Of a stretch of DNA of 64,000 bases, positions 52,078-61,429 are shown piece after piece. Source of the stretch: Nonomuraea fuscirosea (GTDB lineage Bacteria; Actinomycetota; Actinomycetes; Streptosporangiales; Streptosporangiaceae); the NCBI RefSeq assembly GCF_003001935.1, contig NZ_PVNG01000014.1:248001-312000 (forward strand), read 5' to 3'. The notes under the pieces were generated by a model that saw nothing but the letters and a program-made list of their open reading frames with translations, was not told the origin of the DNA and did not search any database. The translations under genes and the position numbers were made by a program. Within the stretch, counting starts at the first letter, position 1; the number at the start of each line of letters is the position of its first letter.

Positions 52078-53574
52078 ATGGTGACCAGCGGGCCAGAAGT
52101 CAGGATCGCGACCGGCGGCGTGCGCGGCCGGACCGGCGACGGCGTGTCCGTCTTCCTCGGCATCCCGTTCGCCCGGCCACCCCTCGGCGACCTGCGCTTC
52201 GCCGCCCCCGTGCGCGCCGAGGCGTGGGGCGGGGCGCGTGACTGCGTGGCGTTCGGGCCGCCGCCGCCCCAGCAGTCCATGCTCACGGACACGCCCGCCC
52301 GGGACCGCGCCGGGGAGAGCTGGCTGACCGTCAACGTCTGGACGCCGTCGCCCGGCCCCGCCGCGCGGCTGCCGGTGCTGGTGTGGATCTACGGCGGCGC
52401 GTACCGGGCGGGCGAGGCGGGCGACTCCGTCTACGACGGCACGGTGCTGGCCCGCGAGGGCGGCGTGGTGGTCGTCACGCTCAACTACCGGGTGGGCATG
52501 GAGGGCTTCGCCCAGATCGAGGGGGCGCCGGCCAACCGGGGGCTGCTCGACCAGGTGGCCGCGCTGGAGTGGGTGCGCGACAACGTGGCCGCGTTCGGGG
52601 GCGACCCGGGGCGGGTGACGGTGTTCGGCGAGTCGGCGGGGGCCGGGTCGATCGCCGCGCTCCTGGCCATGCCGAGGGCCGCCGGGCTGTTCGGGCGGGC
52701 CGTCGCGCAGAGTGTGCCCGGCACGTTCTTCTCCGCGCCGCTGGCCGCCGACATCGCCGCCGTCCTGGCCGGCGAGCTGGGGCTGCGCGCCTCGGTCGCC
52801 GACCTCGCCGCCGTCGCGCCCGAGCGTCTGGTGGCCGCCACGGAGGCGTTCAACGGCAAGATGCTCCAGTACGAGGACCGCTGGGGGCCGGTGGCCCGCA
52901 CCGTCACCCCCTTCTCCCCCGTCGTGGACGGCGACGTGCTGCCCCGCGACCCCTGGGCCGCGCTGGCCGGGGGCGCCGCCCGTGAGGTCGAGCTGGTCGC
53001 GGGCCACAACCGCGACGAGTACCGCCTGTTCATGGGCATGGGCCGGCCGCCTGCCTCCTGGGAGGAACGGGCCGACGAGCTGCTGCGGGCGTTCGCGCCC
53101 GGGATCGACTACCGGGCCGCCTTCCCCGGCGCCGGGGCCGAGGAGCTGTGCGAGCTGGTGCAGTCCGACTGGCTGTTCCGCATGCCGAGCCTGCGCCTGG
53201 CCGAGGCGCAGGCCGCCGGGGGCGGGCGGGCGTACGTCTACGAGCTGACCTGGCCCAGCCCGGCCGGCGGCGGCGAGCTGGGCGCCTGCCACGCCCTCGA
53301 CGTCCCGCTGGTCTTCGGCAACCTCGGCAGCGGGATGGCCCGCTTCTTCCTCGGCGACCCGGTCCCGCCTGGGGCGGCCGAGGTGTCGGCGGACTTCCGC
53401 CGCGCGTGGACGGCGTTCGCGGCGGGCGAGGGGCCGGGATGGGAGGCGTACGAGCCGGGACGGCGCCTGGTCCGCCTCTTCGACACCCCGCCGTCGGTCG
53501 AGCCGTACCCGGAGGAGACCTCCCGCCGCCTGTGGACCGCCCACCGGTTCGGCACACTCCCGCTCCACGCCTGA
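52078..53574 (+). CDS. Carboxylesterase type B family protein
   Basis: 498 residues from ATG 52078; ATG 52051 would add nine residues but overlaps a CATAAT -10-like element and has no ribosome site. Family motifs: FLGIPFARPPLGDLRFAAP, ESWLTVNVWTP, nucleophile FGESAGAGSIAAL (Ser about 195), and His in CHALDVPLVFGN. It hydrolyses carboxylic esters; para-nitrobenzyl esterase-like enzymes are the closest description. There is no signal peptide, so it is cytosolic. Confidence 0.9.
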   Translation: MVTSGPEVRIATGGVRGRTGDGVSVFLGIPFARPPLGDLRFAAPVRAEAWGGARDCVAFGPPPPQQSMLTDTPARDRAGESWLTVNVWTPSPGPAARLPVLVWIYGGAYRAGEAGDSVYDGTVLAREGGVVVVTLNYRVGMEGFAQIEGAPANRGLLDQVAALEWVRDNVAAFGGDPGRVTVFGESAGAGSIAALLAMPRAAGLFGRAVAQSVPGTFFSAPLAADIAAVLAGELGLRASVADLAAVAPERLVAATEAFNGKMLQYEDRWGPVARTVTPFSPVVDGDVLPRDPWAALAGGAAREVELVAGHNRDEYRLFMGMGRPPASWEERADELLRAFAPGIDYRAAFPGAGAEELCELVQSDWLFRMPSLRLAEAQAAGGGRAYVYELTWPSPAGGGELGACHALDVPLVFGNLGSGMARFFLGDPVPPGAAEVSADFRRAWTAFAAGEGPGWEAYEPGRRLVRLFDTPPSVEPYPEETSRRLWTAHRFGTLPLHA

Positions 53575-53639
53575 CCGGCCCCCGCTCACCGCGCGACCGA
53601 CCCGCACTTCTCGCCCGACCGGCTCTGGCGCGCCGGCGC

Positions 53640-53657
53640 CCTAGGGAAAGCCCTAGG
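53640..53657. promoter_or_regulatory. CCTAGGG-AAAG-CCCTAGG dyad
   Basis: A perfect 7-bp inverted repeat with a 4-base spacer lies 105 bases before the S41 peptidase start and 65 bases after the esterase stop. CTAGGG/CCCTAG half-sites at this spacing resemble binding sites of NarL-type response regulators. A hairpin role at the end of the esterase transcript is also possible. Confidence 0.45.
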
Positions 53658-53762
53658 CCACCCCCCGTGGCGCGGCCGCCGCGCCCGGTGGCAGCGTGCC
53701 GTCTGCGGGCTCGGGAACGTTCCCCGCGCCCGCACCGAGACGACACCGGGTGGGTGGACGAC

Positions 53763-55664
53763 ATGACCGAGCCAACAAGCGGGGTGGCGAAACAGGAGCT
53801 CCACGACTTCCTGCGCACCGCGGACAAGCTGACGCTCGACGACCGCAAGCTCCTGGTCCAGCAGGCGCTGCTGCTCATCGAGCAGAACTACGTGCACCTG
53901 CCGCTCAAGGCCGCGATGCACGCCGTCAACCCGGTGCAGCGGCTGCGGCTGCTCGCGGCACGGCTGAGCCGGCAGACCCCGGCGACCATGGGCCCGGAGT
54001 GGCGCTTCCACGCCGAGCTGTCGGAGATCTTCCACTCCGTACGCGACCTGCACACCAACTACCTGCTGCCGCTCCCGTACGCCGGCAAGATCGCCTACCT
54101 CCCGTACCTGATCGAGGAGTACCACACCGGCGACGAGCGCCACTACGTCGTCACCATGACCGTCGAGGGCTTCACCGCGCCCGGGTTCGGGCCGGGCGTG
54201 GAGGTCACCCACTGGAACGGCGTCCCGATCGACCGGGCGGTCGAGCACAACGCGGCCAGGTTCGCGGGCAGCAACCCGGGCGCGCGGCACGCGCGCGGCC
54301 TGCAGTCGCTGACGATCCGGCCGCTGCGCCTGCACGTGCCGCCGGAGGAGAGCTGGGTCGTGCTCACCTACGTCGGCGCCGACGGGATCCGCAGGGAGCT
54401 GCGCGAGAGCTGGCGGGTCAGCGACAACCAGCCGTCGTTCGTGGACGCGGACCGGCTCAGCGTGGCCGCCGTGGCCCAGGGCCTCGACCTCGGCGCGGAC
54501 GAGATCGGCCGGGCCACGAAGATGTTGTACGTCCCCGAGGCCGTCACCCCGCTGGAGACGCTGGGCGGCGCCGAGCTCACGGCCGAGCCCGCCGCGCCCG
54601 GCGCGGACCTGCCCACGTCGATGCCCGGCTTCTTCCGGGCCAGGAGCGTCGTCACGCCGTCCGGCGTCTTCGGCCATCTGCGGATCTTCAGCTTCAGCGT
54701 CAACGACCCCGGCGCGTTCGTGCGCGAGTTCGTCCGGCTCGTCGAGCTGCTGCCGCAGGACGGGCTCGTGGTGGACGTACGGGACAACGGCGGCGGGCAC
54801 ATCCACGCGGCCGAGTTCCTGCTGCAGACGCTCACCCCGCGCCCGATCGTCCCCGAGCCGACCCAGTTCGTCACGACGGCGCTGAACCAGCGCGTCTGCG
54901 GGCAGCACAAGGAGAACCCGACCGGCGAGATCGACCTCGGGCCCTGGTGCCCGTCCATGGAGCAGGCGCTGGAGACCGGCGCGGTCTACTCGGGCAGCTT
55001 CCCCATCACCCCGGCCGACGGGGCCAACGTCATCGGCCAGCGGTACTTCGGCCCGGTCGTGCTGATCACCAACGCCCTGTGCTACTCGGCGACCGACATC
55101 TTCGCCGGCGGCTTCCAGGACCACCGGATCGGCCCCGTCCTCGGCACCGACGACAGCACGGGCGCGGGCGGCGCGAACGTGTGGACCCACGCGCTGCTCA
55201 AGCTCCTGCTCGAACTGCCCTCCCCCGTGCCCGGCAGCCCCTACCAGCCGCTGCCCGGGCAGGCGGGCATGCGGGTGTCGATCAGGCGGACGCTGCGGGT
55301 GCACGACCTGGCCGGCACGCCCGTCGAGGACCTCGGCGTGGCCTCCGACCACCGGCACCTGATGACCCGCGACGACGTCCTGCACGGCAACGCCGACCTG
55401 CTCGCCCGGGCCGGCGAACTGCTGGCCGGGCGGCCGGTGCGGCGGCTGGACGTGCGGGTCACCGGGACCGGCCTGACGCTGTCGACCCGGCTGGTCGACC
55501 GGGCCGACGTGTACGTGGACGGGCGGCCGGCGGTGTCGGTGGACGTGACCGGGCCGGAGACGACCGTGACGGTGCCGGGGGCGGCGGGCGCGGGCGTCAT
55601 CCGGGTGGAGGGGTTCGAGCACGGCGAGCTGGTCGCCGCCCGGACGATCCTGCCGCAGTCCTGA
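53763..55664 (+). CDS. S41-family (C-terminal-processing-like) serine peptidase
   Basis: 633 residues, ATG at 53763 (GTG 53754 is possible). An N-terminal helical region (LTLDDRKLLVQQALLLIEQN) is followed by an S41 N-lobe with LHTNYLLPLPYAGKIAYLPY. The catalytic region has DGLVVDVRDNGGGHIHAAEF and the nucleophile Ser in ITNALCYSATDIFAGGFQD, with the GTDDSTGAGG loop after it. Residues 520-633 form a beta-rich C-terminal extension. No signal peptide is seen, which is unusual for tail-specific proteases, so cytosolic substrates are likely. Confidence 0.85.
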   Translation: MTEPTSGVAKQELHDFLRTADKLTLDDRKLLVQQALLLIEQNYVHLPLKAAMHAVNPVQRLRLLAARLSRQTPATMGPEWRFHAELSEIFHSVRDLHTNYLLPLPYAGKIAYLPYLIEEYHTGDERHYVVTMTVEGFTAPGFGPGVEVTHWNGVPIDRAVEHNAARFAGSNPGARHARGLQSLTIRPLRLHVPPEESWVVLTYVGADGIRRELRESWRVSDNQPSFVDADRLSVAAVAQGLDLGADEIGRATKMLYVPEAVTPLETLGGAELTAEPAAPGADLPTSMPGFFRARSVVTPSGVFGHLRIFSFSVNDPGAFVREFVRLVELLPQDGLVVDVRDNGGGHIHAAEFLLQTLTPRPIVPEPTQFVTTALNQRVCGQHKENPTGEIDLGPWCPSMEQALETGAVYSGSFPITPADGANVIGQRYFGPVVLITNALCYSATDIFAGGFQDHRIGPVLGTDDSTGAGGANVWTHALLKLLLELPSPVPGSPYQPLPGQAGMRVSIRRTLRVHDLAGTPVEDLGVASDHRHLMTRDDVLHGNADLLARAGELLAGRPVRRLDVRVTGTGLTLSTRLVDRADVYVDGRPAVSVDVTGPETTVTVPGAAGAGVIRVEGFEHGELVAARTILPQS

Positions 55665-55680
55665 ACGAGTTGTCCGCCTG

Positions 55681-57051
55681 TCAACGTGCCCGGCCGGTGG
55701 GCGGAGTGCCGGTGGAGACGATGCGGTCGGCCTCGGCGACGAGCGGGCTGGCGCGGAAGCGCTGCCAGCCCGCCCGCAGGCGGCGCAGCTCGTCGCCGAC
55801 CCGGGCCGAGGCGGTCAACCGGACGTCGTCGCCGAACCCGAGTGCCGTGACGGCGGCCTGCTCAGGATCGCCCGCGCGCAGGTAGGCGTTGGCCGCCCGC
55901 AGGCCGATCAGCACGCGGGTGCGGAGTTCGACGGGGCGGCGGGCGTTCATGGAGGCGGTGAAGTGGCGGGCCGCGGCGGCGTGGTCGCCGAGCTGGGTGA
56001 GGGTGAGGCCGATCTGGTGCTCCAGGGATTCGTGCCGGTAGTTGCCGGTCCAGCCCGCCTCCTGGGGGGAGCCGGCGCGTTCGAGCTGGTTCTCCGTACG
56101 GCGCAGCAGGTTGAGCGCGTCCCAGCGGGTGCCGGCCGCCGCGTGCGCCTCAGCGCGCATGCCGGTGATCCAGGCCAGCGTGCGATGGGGGCCGTGCCCG
56201 CCGAGGGCGGAGGCGGCGGCGTCGGCCAGCGCCAGCGCCTCGCCGTCGTGGCCGAGCTCGGCCGCCTGCACGGCCATGCTGCGTAACGCCGTCGCCCGTA
56301 ACAGCAGGTCGCCGGCCTCGTCGGCGAGCCGTACCGTGCTGATGTAGTAGCGCTGGGCCAGCGCGTTCGCGCCGGCGTCCATCGCCATGTACGCGGCCAG
56401 ATAGCCCAGCTCGGCCGCCGCGGCGAACAGGTCCGGCCTGGTACGCCCGCTCGCCTCACGCAGCAGCGGCGTGACCTCGCGCGACAGGTAGGCGGCGACC
56501 GCGACACGGGCGTGCGCGCCACCGAACCGGTCGTCCAGGTCGGCGAAGGCGGCGGTGGCGGCCCTGATGCGGGCCACGTCGCCCGCGCCGGGACGGCCGG
56601 ACGGGCCGGGAACGCGCCGTGGGGACATGCCGGGCAGGTTCGACAGACTCGACAGGGCGGCGAGCGTGAACGTGCCGGCGGTCAGCACGGTACGGCGGTT
56701 GAGCAGGTCGTCCTCCCCCAGCGTGGCCAGCCGGGCGACCGGGTCGCCGCGCCAGGGGTCGTCGGCCGGCGGCGCGACCCCGGGGTCCGGCCAGCCGAGA
56801 TGCGCGGGGCGGAGGTCGGGCCGCCCGAGCCGGCGCCGGAACGCCTCCACGGCCGCGTGCACCGCCTCGGGCCTGGGCATGGTGCCGGTCAGCCAGTGCC
56901 CGACGGCAGAGCGGTCGTAGTGGATCCGCTCCCCGGTCTCGGCGGCGACGGCGTTGACGTTCTGCGCGGTGGCGGCGTGGGTCCAGCCGGCCTGTTCGAT
57001 GAGCGCGGCGAGGGCCCGGTTCACGACCGGACGGGTGCGCCGTGGCGGCAT
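55681..57051 (-). CDS. HTH regulator with TPR-like C-terminal domain
   Basis: 456 residues, ATG at 57051. The N-terminal region (ALAALIEQAGWTHAATAQNV and YDRSAVGHWLTGTMPRPE) is a degenerate XRE-like HTH. The long C-terminus is built of TPR-like helical pairs (RATALRSMAVQAAELGHDGE and LGDHAAAARHFTASMNARRP). Such proteins are abundant in actinomycetes and often control a neighbouring gene. It is divergent from the ATP-grasp-like gene; a 10-bp direct repeat lies just before its start. Confidence 0.82.
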   Translation of the reverse strand: MPPRRTRPVVNRALAALIEQAGWTHAATAQNVNAVAAETGERIHYDRSAVGHWLTGTMPRPEAVHAAVEAFRRRLGRPDLRPAHLGWPDPGVAPPADDPWRGDPVARLATLGEDDLLNRRTVLTAGTFTLAALSSLSNLPGMSPRRVPGPSGRPGAGDVARIRAATAAFADLDDRFGGAHARVAVAAYLSREVTPLLREASGRTRPDLFAAAAELGYLAAYMAMDAGANALAQRYYISTVRLADEAGDLLLRATALRSMAVQAAELGHDGEALALADAAASALGGHGPHRTLAWITGMRAEAHAAAGTRWDALNLLRRTENQLERAGSPQEAGWTGNYRHESLEHQIGLTLTQLGDHAAAARHFTASMNARRPVELRTRVLIGLRAANAYLRAGDPEQAAVTALGFGDDVRLTASARVGDELRRLRAGWQRFRASPLVAEADRIVSTGTPPTGRAR

Positions 57052-57056
57052 CGCAG

Positions 57057-57076
57057 CTTCACATCGCTTCACATCG
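57057..57076. repeat. Tandem CTTCACATCG direct repeat
   Basis: Two exact head-to-tail copies of a 10-bp unit start 6 bases upstream of the regulator start codon. One helical turn between copies suits a protein bound to one DNA face, so an autoregulatory site is possible. Confidence 0.5.
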
Positions 57077-57181
57077 CGGTGCCCTCGACGATGCGCCGTA
57101 CGGAGCGCACCGTCAATAGTGCGGACCGTGACGTGGCGGCCCGGTCGAGGCCGTACGAGGCCGGACGAGAGGACAGACGGC

Positions 57182-58666
57182 ATGACTAGCAGGGACGAAC
57201 GCGGCGGGGCCGCGTACCGGGACGGGGCGGCTGTCGACGTTGCGCACGCCGAGTTGCTGGCCGCGCTCGCGGGCCGGCCGCTGGTCACCGTCGACCGCTA
57301 CAGCACCGCTCTGCGCACCGGCTACACCGGCCCGGCCCCCGTCGAGTCGCTGCGACCGGCCCTGGGCATCGGCTGCTACTCGGCCTGGGACCCGGCCCTG
57401 CCCGGCATGGTGGTGGCGGCCGAGGACCGGACCAGGACGCGTTCCGTCGCCGAGCGGCACGGCTGGTTGCGGCGAGTGCGGCACGACGCCGCCCGGCACC
57501 TCGTCAAGCTGGATCGCCCGCCGGTCATCGCCAGCAGGTGCGCCGGCGCCCGGCTGTCGGAGCTGGCCGGACCAGGGGCGACGGTGGCGGCGATCGGCGA
57601 GGGTGTGCGGGCCACGATCGAGGCCAGACACCTGCTGGACGACCTGCTGCGCGCGGCCGGAGTGCCCGCCGTGGCGCGGATCCGCTGCGTGCCGGCCGAA
57701 CGGCTGCCCGGCCTGGCCGAGCTGCGCCGGGCGGTCGGCACCGAGCGGGTCGTGGTGCAGGCGGGCGGCCTGGCCGGCGGGCGCGGCACCGTGATCGTGT
57801 CGGGCGACGCCGACATGTACCGCGCGGCCCGGCTGCTGGGGCCGTACCGCGTGTCCGGGTTCGTGGACGGCTGGCCGTGCGCCGTCACCGCGCTCAGCGT
57901 CCCGGACGGCGAGGGCGGCGTCAGCGTGTACGTGGACCGCCCCTCGCACGGCGCGACCGGCGTCCCCGAGCTGGGCGCCGGCCCCCTGTGCCCGGCCGGG
58001 CGGGACTGGTCGCGCCCGTGGCCGGTGCCGGCCGCCGCGCTGCTCATCGAGTGCGCCGAGCGGATCGGGATCTGGGGCTGGCGCCGGTACGGCGTCGCCG
58101 GGCTGTTCAGCGTGCACGCGCTGCTCACACCGGGCGAACGGATCCTGGTGTCGGCGATCAAGTGGCGGCACGACGAGAGCGCCGAGGTGTCGGCGGTCAA
58201 CCAGCAGGCCGTGGGGGTGCCGCCGTTCACGCTGGCGCACCTGGTCGTCATGCTGCGCGGCCGGGTCGGCTGGCTGGCGGACCCGCAGGAGTTCAACCAG
58301 CTCAGCCTGCTGCGGGCGACCGAGCGCGGCGGGCCGTTCGCGGTCCGGGTGCGGCACCGGCACGAGTCCCCGGTACGGGTGGCGGCCGGCCGCGGCCCCG
58401 GCGTCTACCGGCTCGACCGCGAGGACCGCCTGCGCTGGGCCCGCCCCGCCGCGAACCCGGCCGATGCCCACGCCGACCAGGGCGAGTTCCTGCTGGCCGA
58501 CCTGCCGGGCCCGGACGTCGTCTGTCATCCGGGCGCCGACCTGGCCACCATCGAGGCGGTCACGGACGGCGCCACCCAGCCCTTCCACGGCCCCGCCAGC
58601 GCCTCCCCGTTCACCCGCCGCATTGCCGCCGCCATCGAAGACCTCTGCCACCCCTGCGACCCATGA
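57182..58666 (+). CDS. ATP-grasp-like protein, possible carboxylate-amine ligase
   Basis: 494 residues, ATG at 57182. The central part follows an ATP-grasp fold: ERVVVQAGGLAGGRGTVIVS as the flexible ATP-binding loop, YRVSGFVDGWPCAVTALSVP as the next strand pair, and YGVAGLFSVHALLTPGERIL then SAEVSAVNQQAVGVPPF where metal-binding acidic residues normally sit. The usual E(I/V)NPR motif is altered to AVNQQ, so catalysis is uncertain. N- and C-terminal regions are not recognised. It is alone with the divergent HTH regulator; no biosynthetic partner is visible. Confidence 0.65.
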   Translation: MTSRDERGGAAYRDGAAVDVAHAELLAALAGRPLVTVDRYSTALRTGYTGPAPVESLRPALGIGCYSAWDPALPGMVVAAEDRTRTRSVAERHGWLRRVRHDAARHLVKLDRPPVIASRCAGARLSELAGPGATVAAIGEGVRATIEARHLLDDLLRAAGVPAVARIRCVPAERLPGLAELRRAVGTERVVVQAGGLAGGRGTVIVSGDADMYRAARLLGPYRVSGFVDGWPCAVTALSVPDGEGGVSVYVDRPSHGATGVPELGAGPLCPAGRDWSRPWPVPAAALLIECAERIGIWGWRRYGVAGLFSVHALLTPGERILVSAIKWRHDESAEVSAVNQQAVGVPPFTLAHLVVMLRGRVGWLADPQEFNQLSLLRATERGGPFAVRVRHRHESPVRVAAGRGPGVYRLDREDRLRWARPAANPADAHADQGEFLLADLPGPDVVCHPGADLATIEAVTDGATQPFHGPASASPFTRRIAAAIEDLCHPCDP

Positions 58667-58777
58667 CGTCAACCGCCGGCCGAGGGAGACCAGGCGCGCC
58701 TTCCCAGAGGCCGGCGCGAGCCCGATGACAGCCGCACGCGCCTTCACGGAAGTCCACCGCGCCTGCGACCTGTGACG

Positions 58778-59996
58778 TCAGGGCAGGCCGATGGCGCTCT
58801 CCCAGAACCAGTTCCATCGGATCACGTCGCGGAAGCGGGCCGACCCCGCCTCGTACAGCACGCCGATCGCCCCGTTCCCGGCGAGCGTCATATCGGAGTA
58901 GCCGGCGTGGTCGGCGTCGATCCTGATGCCGGCGTTCCCTGCGGCGCCGTCGTGGTGGCGCCAGGTCGTGCCCTCGTCGAAGGAGGAGCGCACGTTCATG
59001 CCCACCGGATTGTTGCCCGTCTTGGGGGTGGCGGGCGCCGACAGCAGGATGCGGGTGTACGGGCCGCCGTCCCAGCGCTGGCGGAGCAGGGCGGGGTGGG
59101 TCGGCGGCGCGGTGACGGCGTCGTCGGCGCGGAAGTCGCCGTCGAAGCTCTCGCCGCCGTCCGAGCTCGTGGCGCGGGCCAGTCCGTGCACGGAGGTCTG
59201 GTCGGGCACCACGCCGTTGCGAGCGATCACGAGGATGCCGCCGTCGGTCCGCTCGACCAGGGTCTGCTCGCCTAGCTTGAGCACGGACTTGTCGTACGTG
59301 GCGGTCGCGCCGATCCGCCAGCTCGCGCCGTGGTCGTCGCTGTAGACCAGCCGCACGCTCTGCCGGTCGCCCACGGCGAAGTAGACGGGCACCACCAGCC
59401 GGCCCTGGTGCTCGCCCCGCGTGAGCTGGATGCCGTGCCCCGGCCCGGTGGCGAACCAGTCGCCGGGGCCGGCGGGGGCCTTGATGTCGCCGGACAGGTC
59501 GCGCGGCGCCGACCACGTACGTCCGTCGTCCCGGCTGACCTGCACCTTCGGGGTGCGTGGCGTGTGCTGTGCGGCGGTCGGCTCTGAGGTGGTGAACAGG
59601 AACACCGGCCCGGACGAGTCGGCCACCACGGTCGCGTTCCCCTGGAGGGCCGCCCCCGGTGGTGCCGGCCAGGACCGTCCTGCTCGCCTCCCAGGTGCGG
59701 CCGTGGTCGGTGGAGCGCCGCATGACGACGTCGAACGCGCCGTGGTCGGCGCAGTCGTTCCTGTTACGCCGTTCGGCGAAGGCGAGCAGCACGTCGTTGC
59801 TCGTCTTCACGACCGCCGGCAGCCGGTAGCAGGTGGTGACGTTCTTTCCGGTGACCGGATCGGTGGTGACGGACTGCTTCCACAGGGTCTGCCGGTGCCA
59901 CGTGTACGTGGGCGGCTGCGCGGCGGCGGGCAATGCGCCGACGGCCATGATCACGACGACGCCAGCCACGGCGCCGAGAGTGCGTAAGGAACGCAT
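58778..59996 (-). pseudogene. Secreted exo-alpha-sialidase (GH33-like), frameshifted
   Basis: The start at ATG 59996 has GGAGG upstream and encodes a Sec signal (GAVAGVVVIMAVGALPAAAQ). The reading frame breaks at the C5 run 59653-59657. Removing one base joins the two parts into an uninterrupted protein of about 405 residues, with the junction reading TTGAALQGNATVVADSSG. Sialidase marks are YRLPAVV and five Asp boxes: STDHGRTW, SRDDGRTW, SDDHGASW, SSDGGESF and SFDEGTTW. It would cleave terminal sialic acids outside the cell. Whether this is a true frameshift or a sequencing error cannot be told. Confidence 0.85.
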
Positions 59997-60127
59997 GCGT
60001 GCCTCCAACTCGGGCTTCGCGATCATGATCGCATCGGCGGCCGGGTCAGCGGGAGGTCTGGACGCGACCCCGGCCGGCAGGACGTCAGGACACGGCCAGG
60101 TCGGTGGTAGGCCAGCACGCGGCCGGG

Positions 60128-61429
60128 TCAGTGGGTGGACAGCACGCGGGCCAGGGCTTCGAAGGTCTCCACGGGGGTGCCGGGCGGCGGGGAGACGCGC
60201 AGCACCGGCTCACGAAGGTGCAGCGGGGCCCGGGCCACCGGTACCACGCCGACCAGCAGGGACGCCTCGTCCGCCCGGGCGGCGGCGCGGGCGGCGGTGT
60301 CGTCGGGCGGGGGGCTGAGAGTGACGAGGGCGGAGGGCTCGTCCAGCGGCTCCGCCACCCGCCAGCCGCCCGCGCCGTCGAGCAGTCCGCGCGCCGTGCG
60401 GCCGAGTTCGGCCAGGTGGGCGTGGACGGCGGGCGGACCGAGCTCGTGGTGCTCCCGCACGGCCACCCCCAGCCCGGCCCTGGCCGCGACGGCCGCCTCG
60501 GAGGTCTCGAACCGGGCCGCCCCCGGCACAGGCCGTGAAGCCTCCCCCACGGCCGGCCCGTCCCACGATTCCGGCGATTCGCCCCACGAACTCCCTCGAT
60601 CGCCCCACGACTCCAACCGGCTGTTCCACGACTTGCCGGACTCGCCCGACTCACCCCACGACTCCCCCAGCCCACCCCACGGCTCCGACGGGTCGTTCCA
60701 GATGTGGCCGGCGAGGGTCGGGGCCAGGGTGTCCATGGTGTCGGTGAGGCCGGGGATGATGAGGAAGCCGACGCCGCGCGGCCCGGCCAGCCACTTGCGC
60801 GACGTCCCCACGTACGCGCTCGCCTCCGTCCCGCGTACCTCCACGTGCCCCAGCGACTGGCACACGTCCAGCACGAACGGCACCCCGGCGGCCCGGCACA
60901 GCGCCCCGGCCTCAGCAGCGGGCTGGACGACACCGTGATGAGAGCCGACGTGGGAGAGCACGACCAGGTCCAGGCTGGAGCGCAGCCGGGCGCGGAGCCC
61001 GTCCGGGTCGAGCCGGCCGGCGCCGTCCAGCGGCAGCTCGATCAGCCGCCACCCCCGCCGCGCGGCCAGGCGGCGCAGCAGCATGAACGTGCTGCCGTAC
61101 TCGGCGCGGGTGCAGCCGACGCGGCTGCCGGGCCCGAGCCGCCAGCCGCCGAGCAGCGCCGCCATCGCCTCGGTCCCGCTCTCCAGGAAGGCCACGTCAC
61201 CGGGCTCCGCGTCCACCAGAGCGGCCAGGGAGGCCCTGGCTCCGGTCAGGTCGGGCGCCGCCCGGTAGCCGCCGAGCTCGCGTTCCCGCCGCAGATGAGC
61301 GGTGACGGCGTCGAGCACGCGGTCGCTGGGCACGTTGCATCCGGCCGCGTCGAGATGGCCGGCGGGCGTCACGCTCCGTGCCGCCCGCCACGCCGCGCCG
61401 ACGCGCCCGATCGCCGGCGAGACCGTCAC
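60128..61429 (-). CDS. egtE: Ergothioneine biosynthesis PLP lyase EgtE
   Basis: 433 residues, GTG at 61429 overlapping the egtD stop (GTGA). A class V aminotransferase-fold PLP enzyme: VAFLESGTEAMAALLGGW, LSHVGSHHGVVQPAAEAGAL, PLP-binding Asp in FVLDVCQSLGHVEV and the Schiff-base Lys in YVGTSRKWLAGPRGVGF (about residue 225). EgtE cleaves hercynylcysteine sulfoxide to ergothioneine. Residues 246-291 are an unusual Gly/Glu/Ser/Trp repeat insertion. The C-terminal domain is otherwise intact, so activity is probably kept. Confidence 0.92.
   Translation of the reverse strand: MTVSPAIGRVGAAWRAARSVTPAGHLDAAGCNVPSDRVLDAVTAHLRRERELGGYRAAPDLTGARASLAALVDAEPGDVAFLESGTEAMAALLGGWRLGPGSRVGCTRAEYGSTFMLLRRLAARRGWRLIELPLDGAGRLDPDGLRARLRSSLDLVVLSHVGSHHGVVQPAAEAGALCRAAGVPFVLDVCQSLGHVEVRGTEASAYVGTSRKWLAGPRGVGFLIIPGLTDTMDTLAPTLAGHIWNDPSEPWGGLGESWGESGESGKSWNSRLESWGDRGSSWGESPESWDGPAVGEASRPVPGAARFETSEAAVAARAGLGVAVREHHELGPPAVHAHLAELGRTARGLLDGAGGWRVAEPLDEPSALVTLSPPPDDTAARAAARADEASLLVGVVPVARAPLHLREPVLRVSPPPGTPVETFEALARVLSTH
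60555..60690. repeat. Degenerate repeat inside egtE
   Basis: The motif CCCCACGACTCC and variants recurs six times at irregular 20-30 bp spacing. On the coding strand it gives repeated SWG, SWN and SWD tripeptides embedded in Gly, Glu and Ser. Confidence 0.6.
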
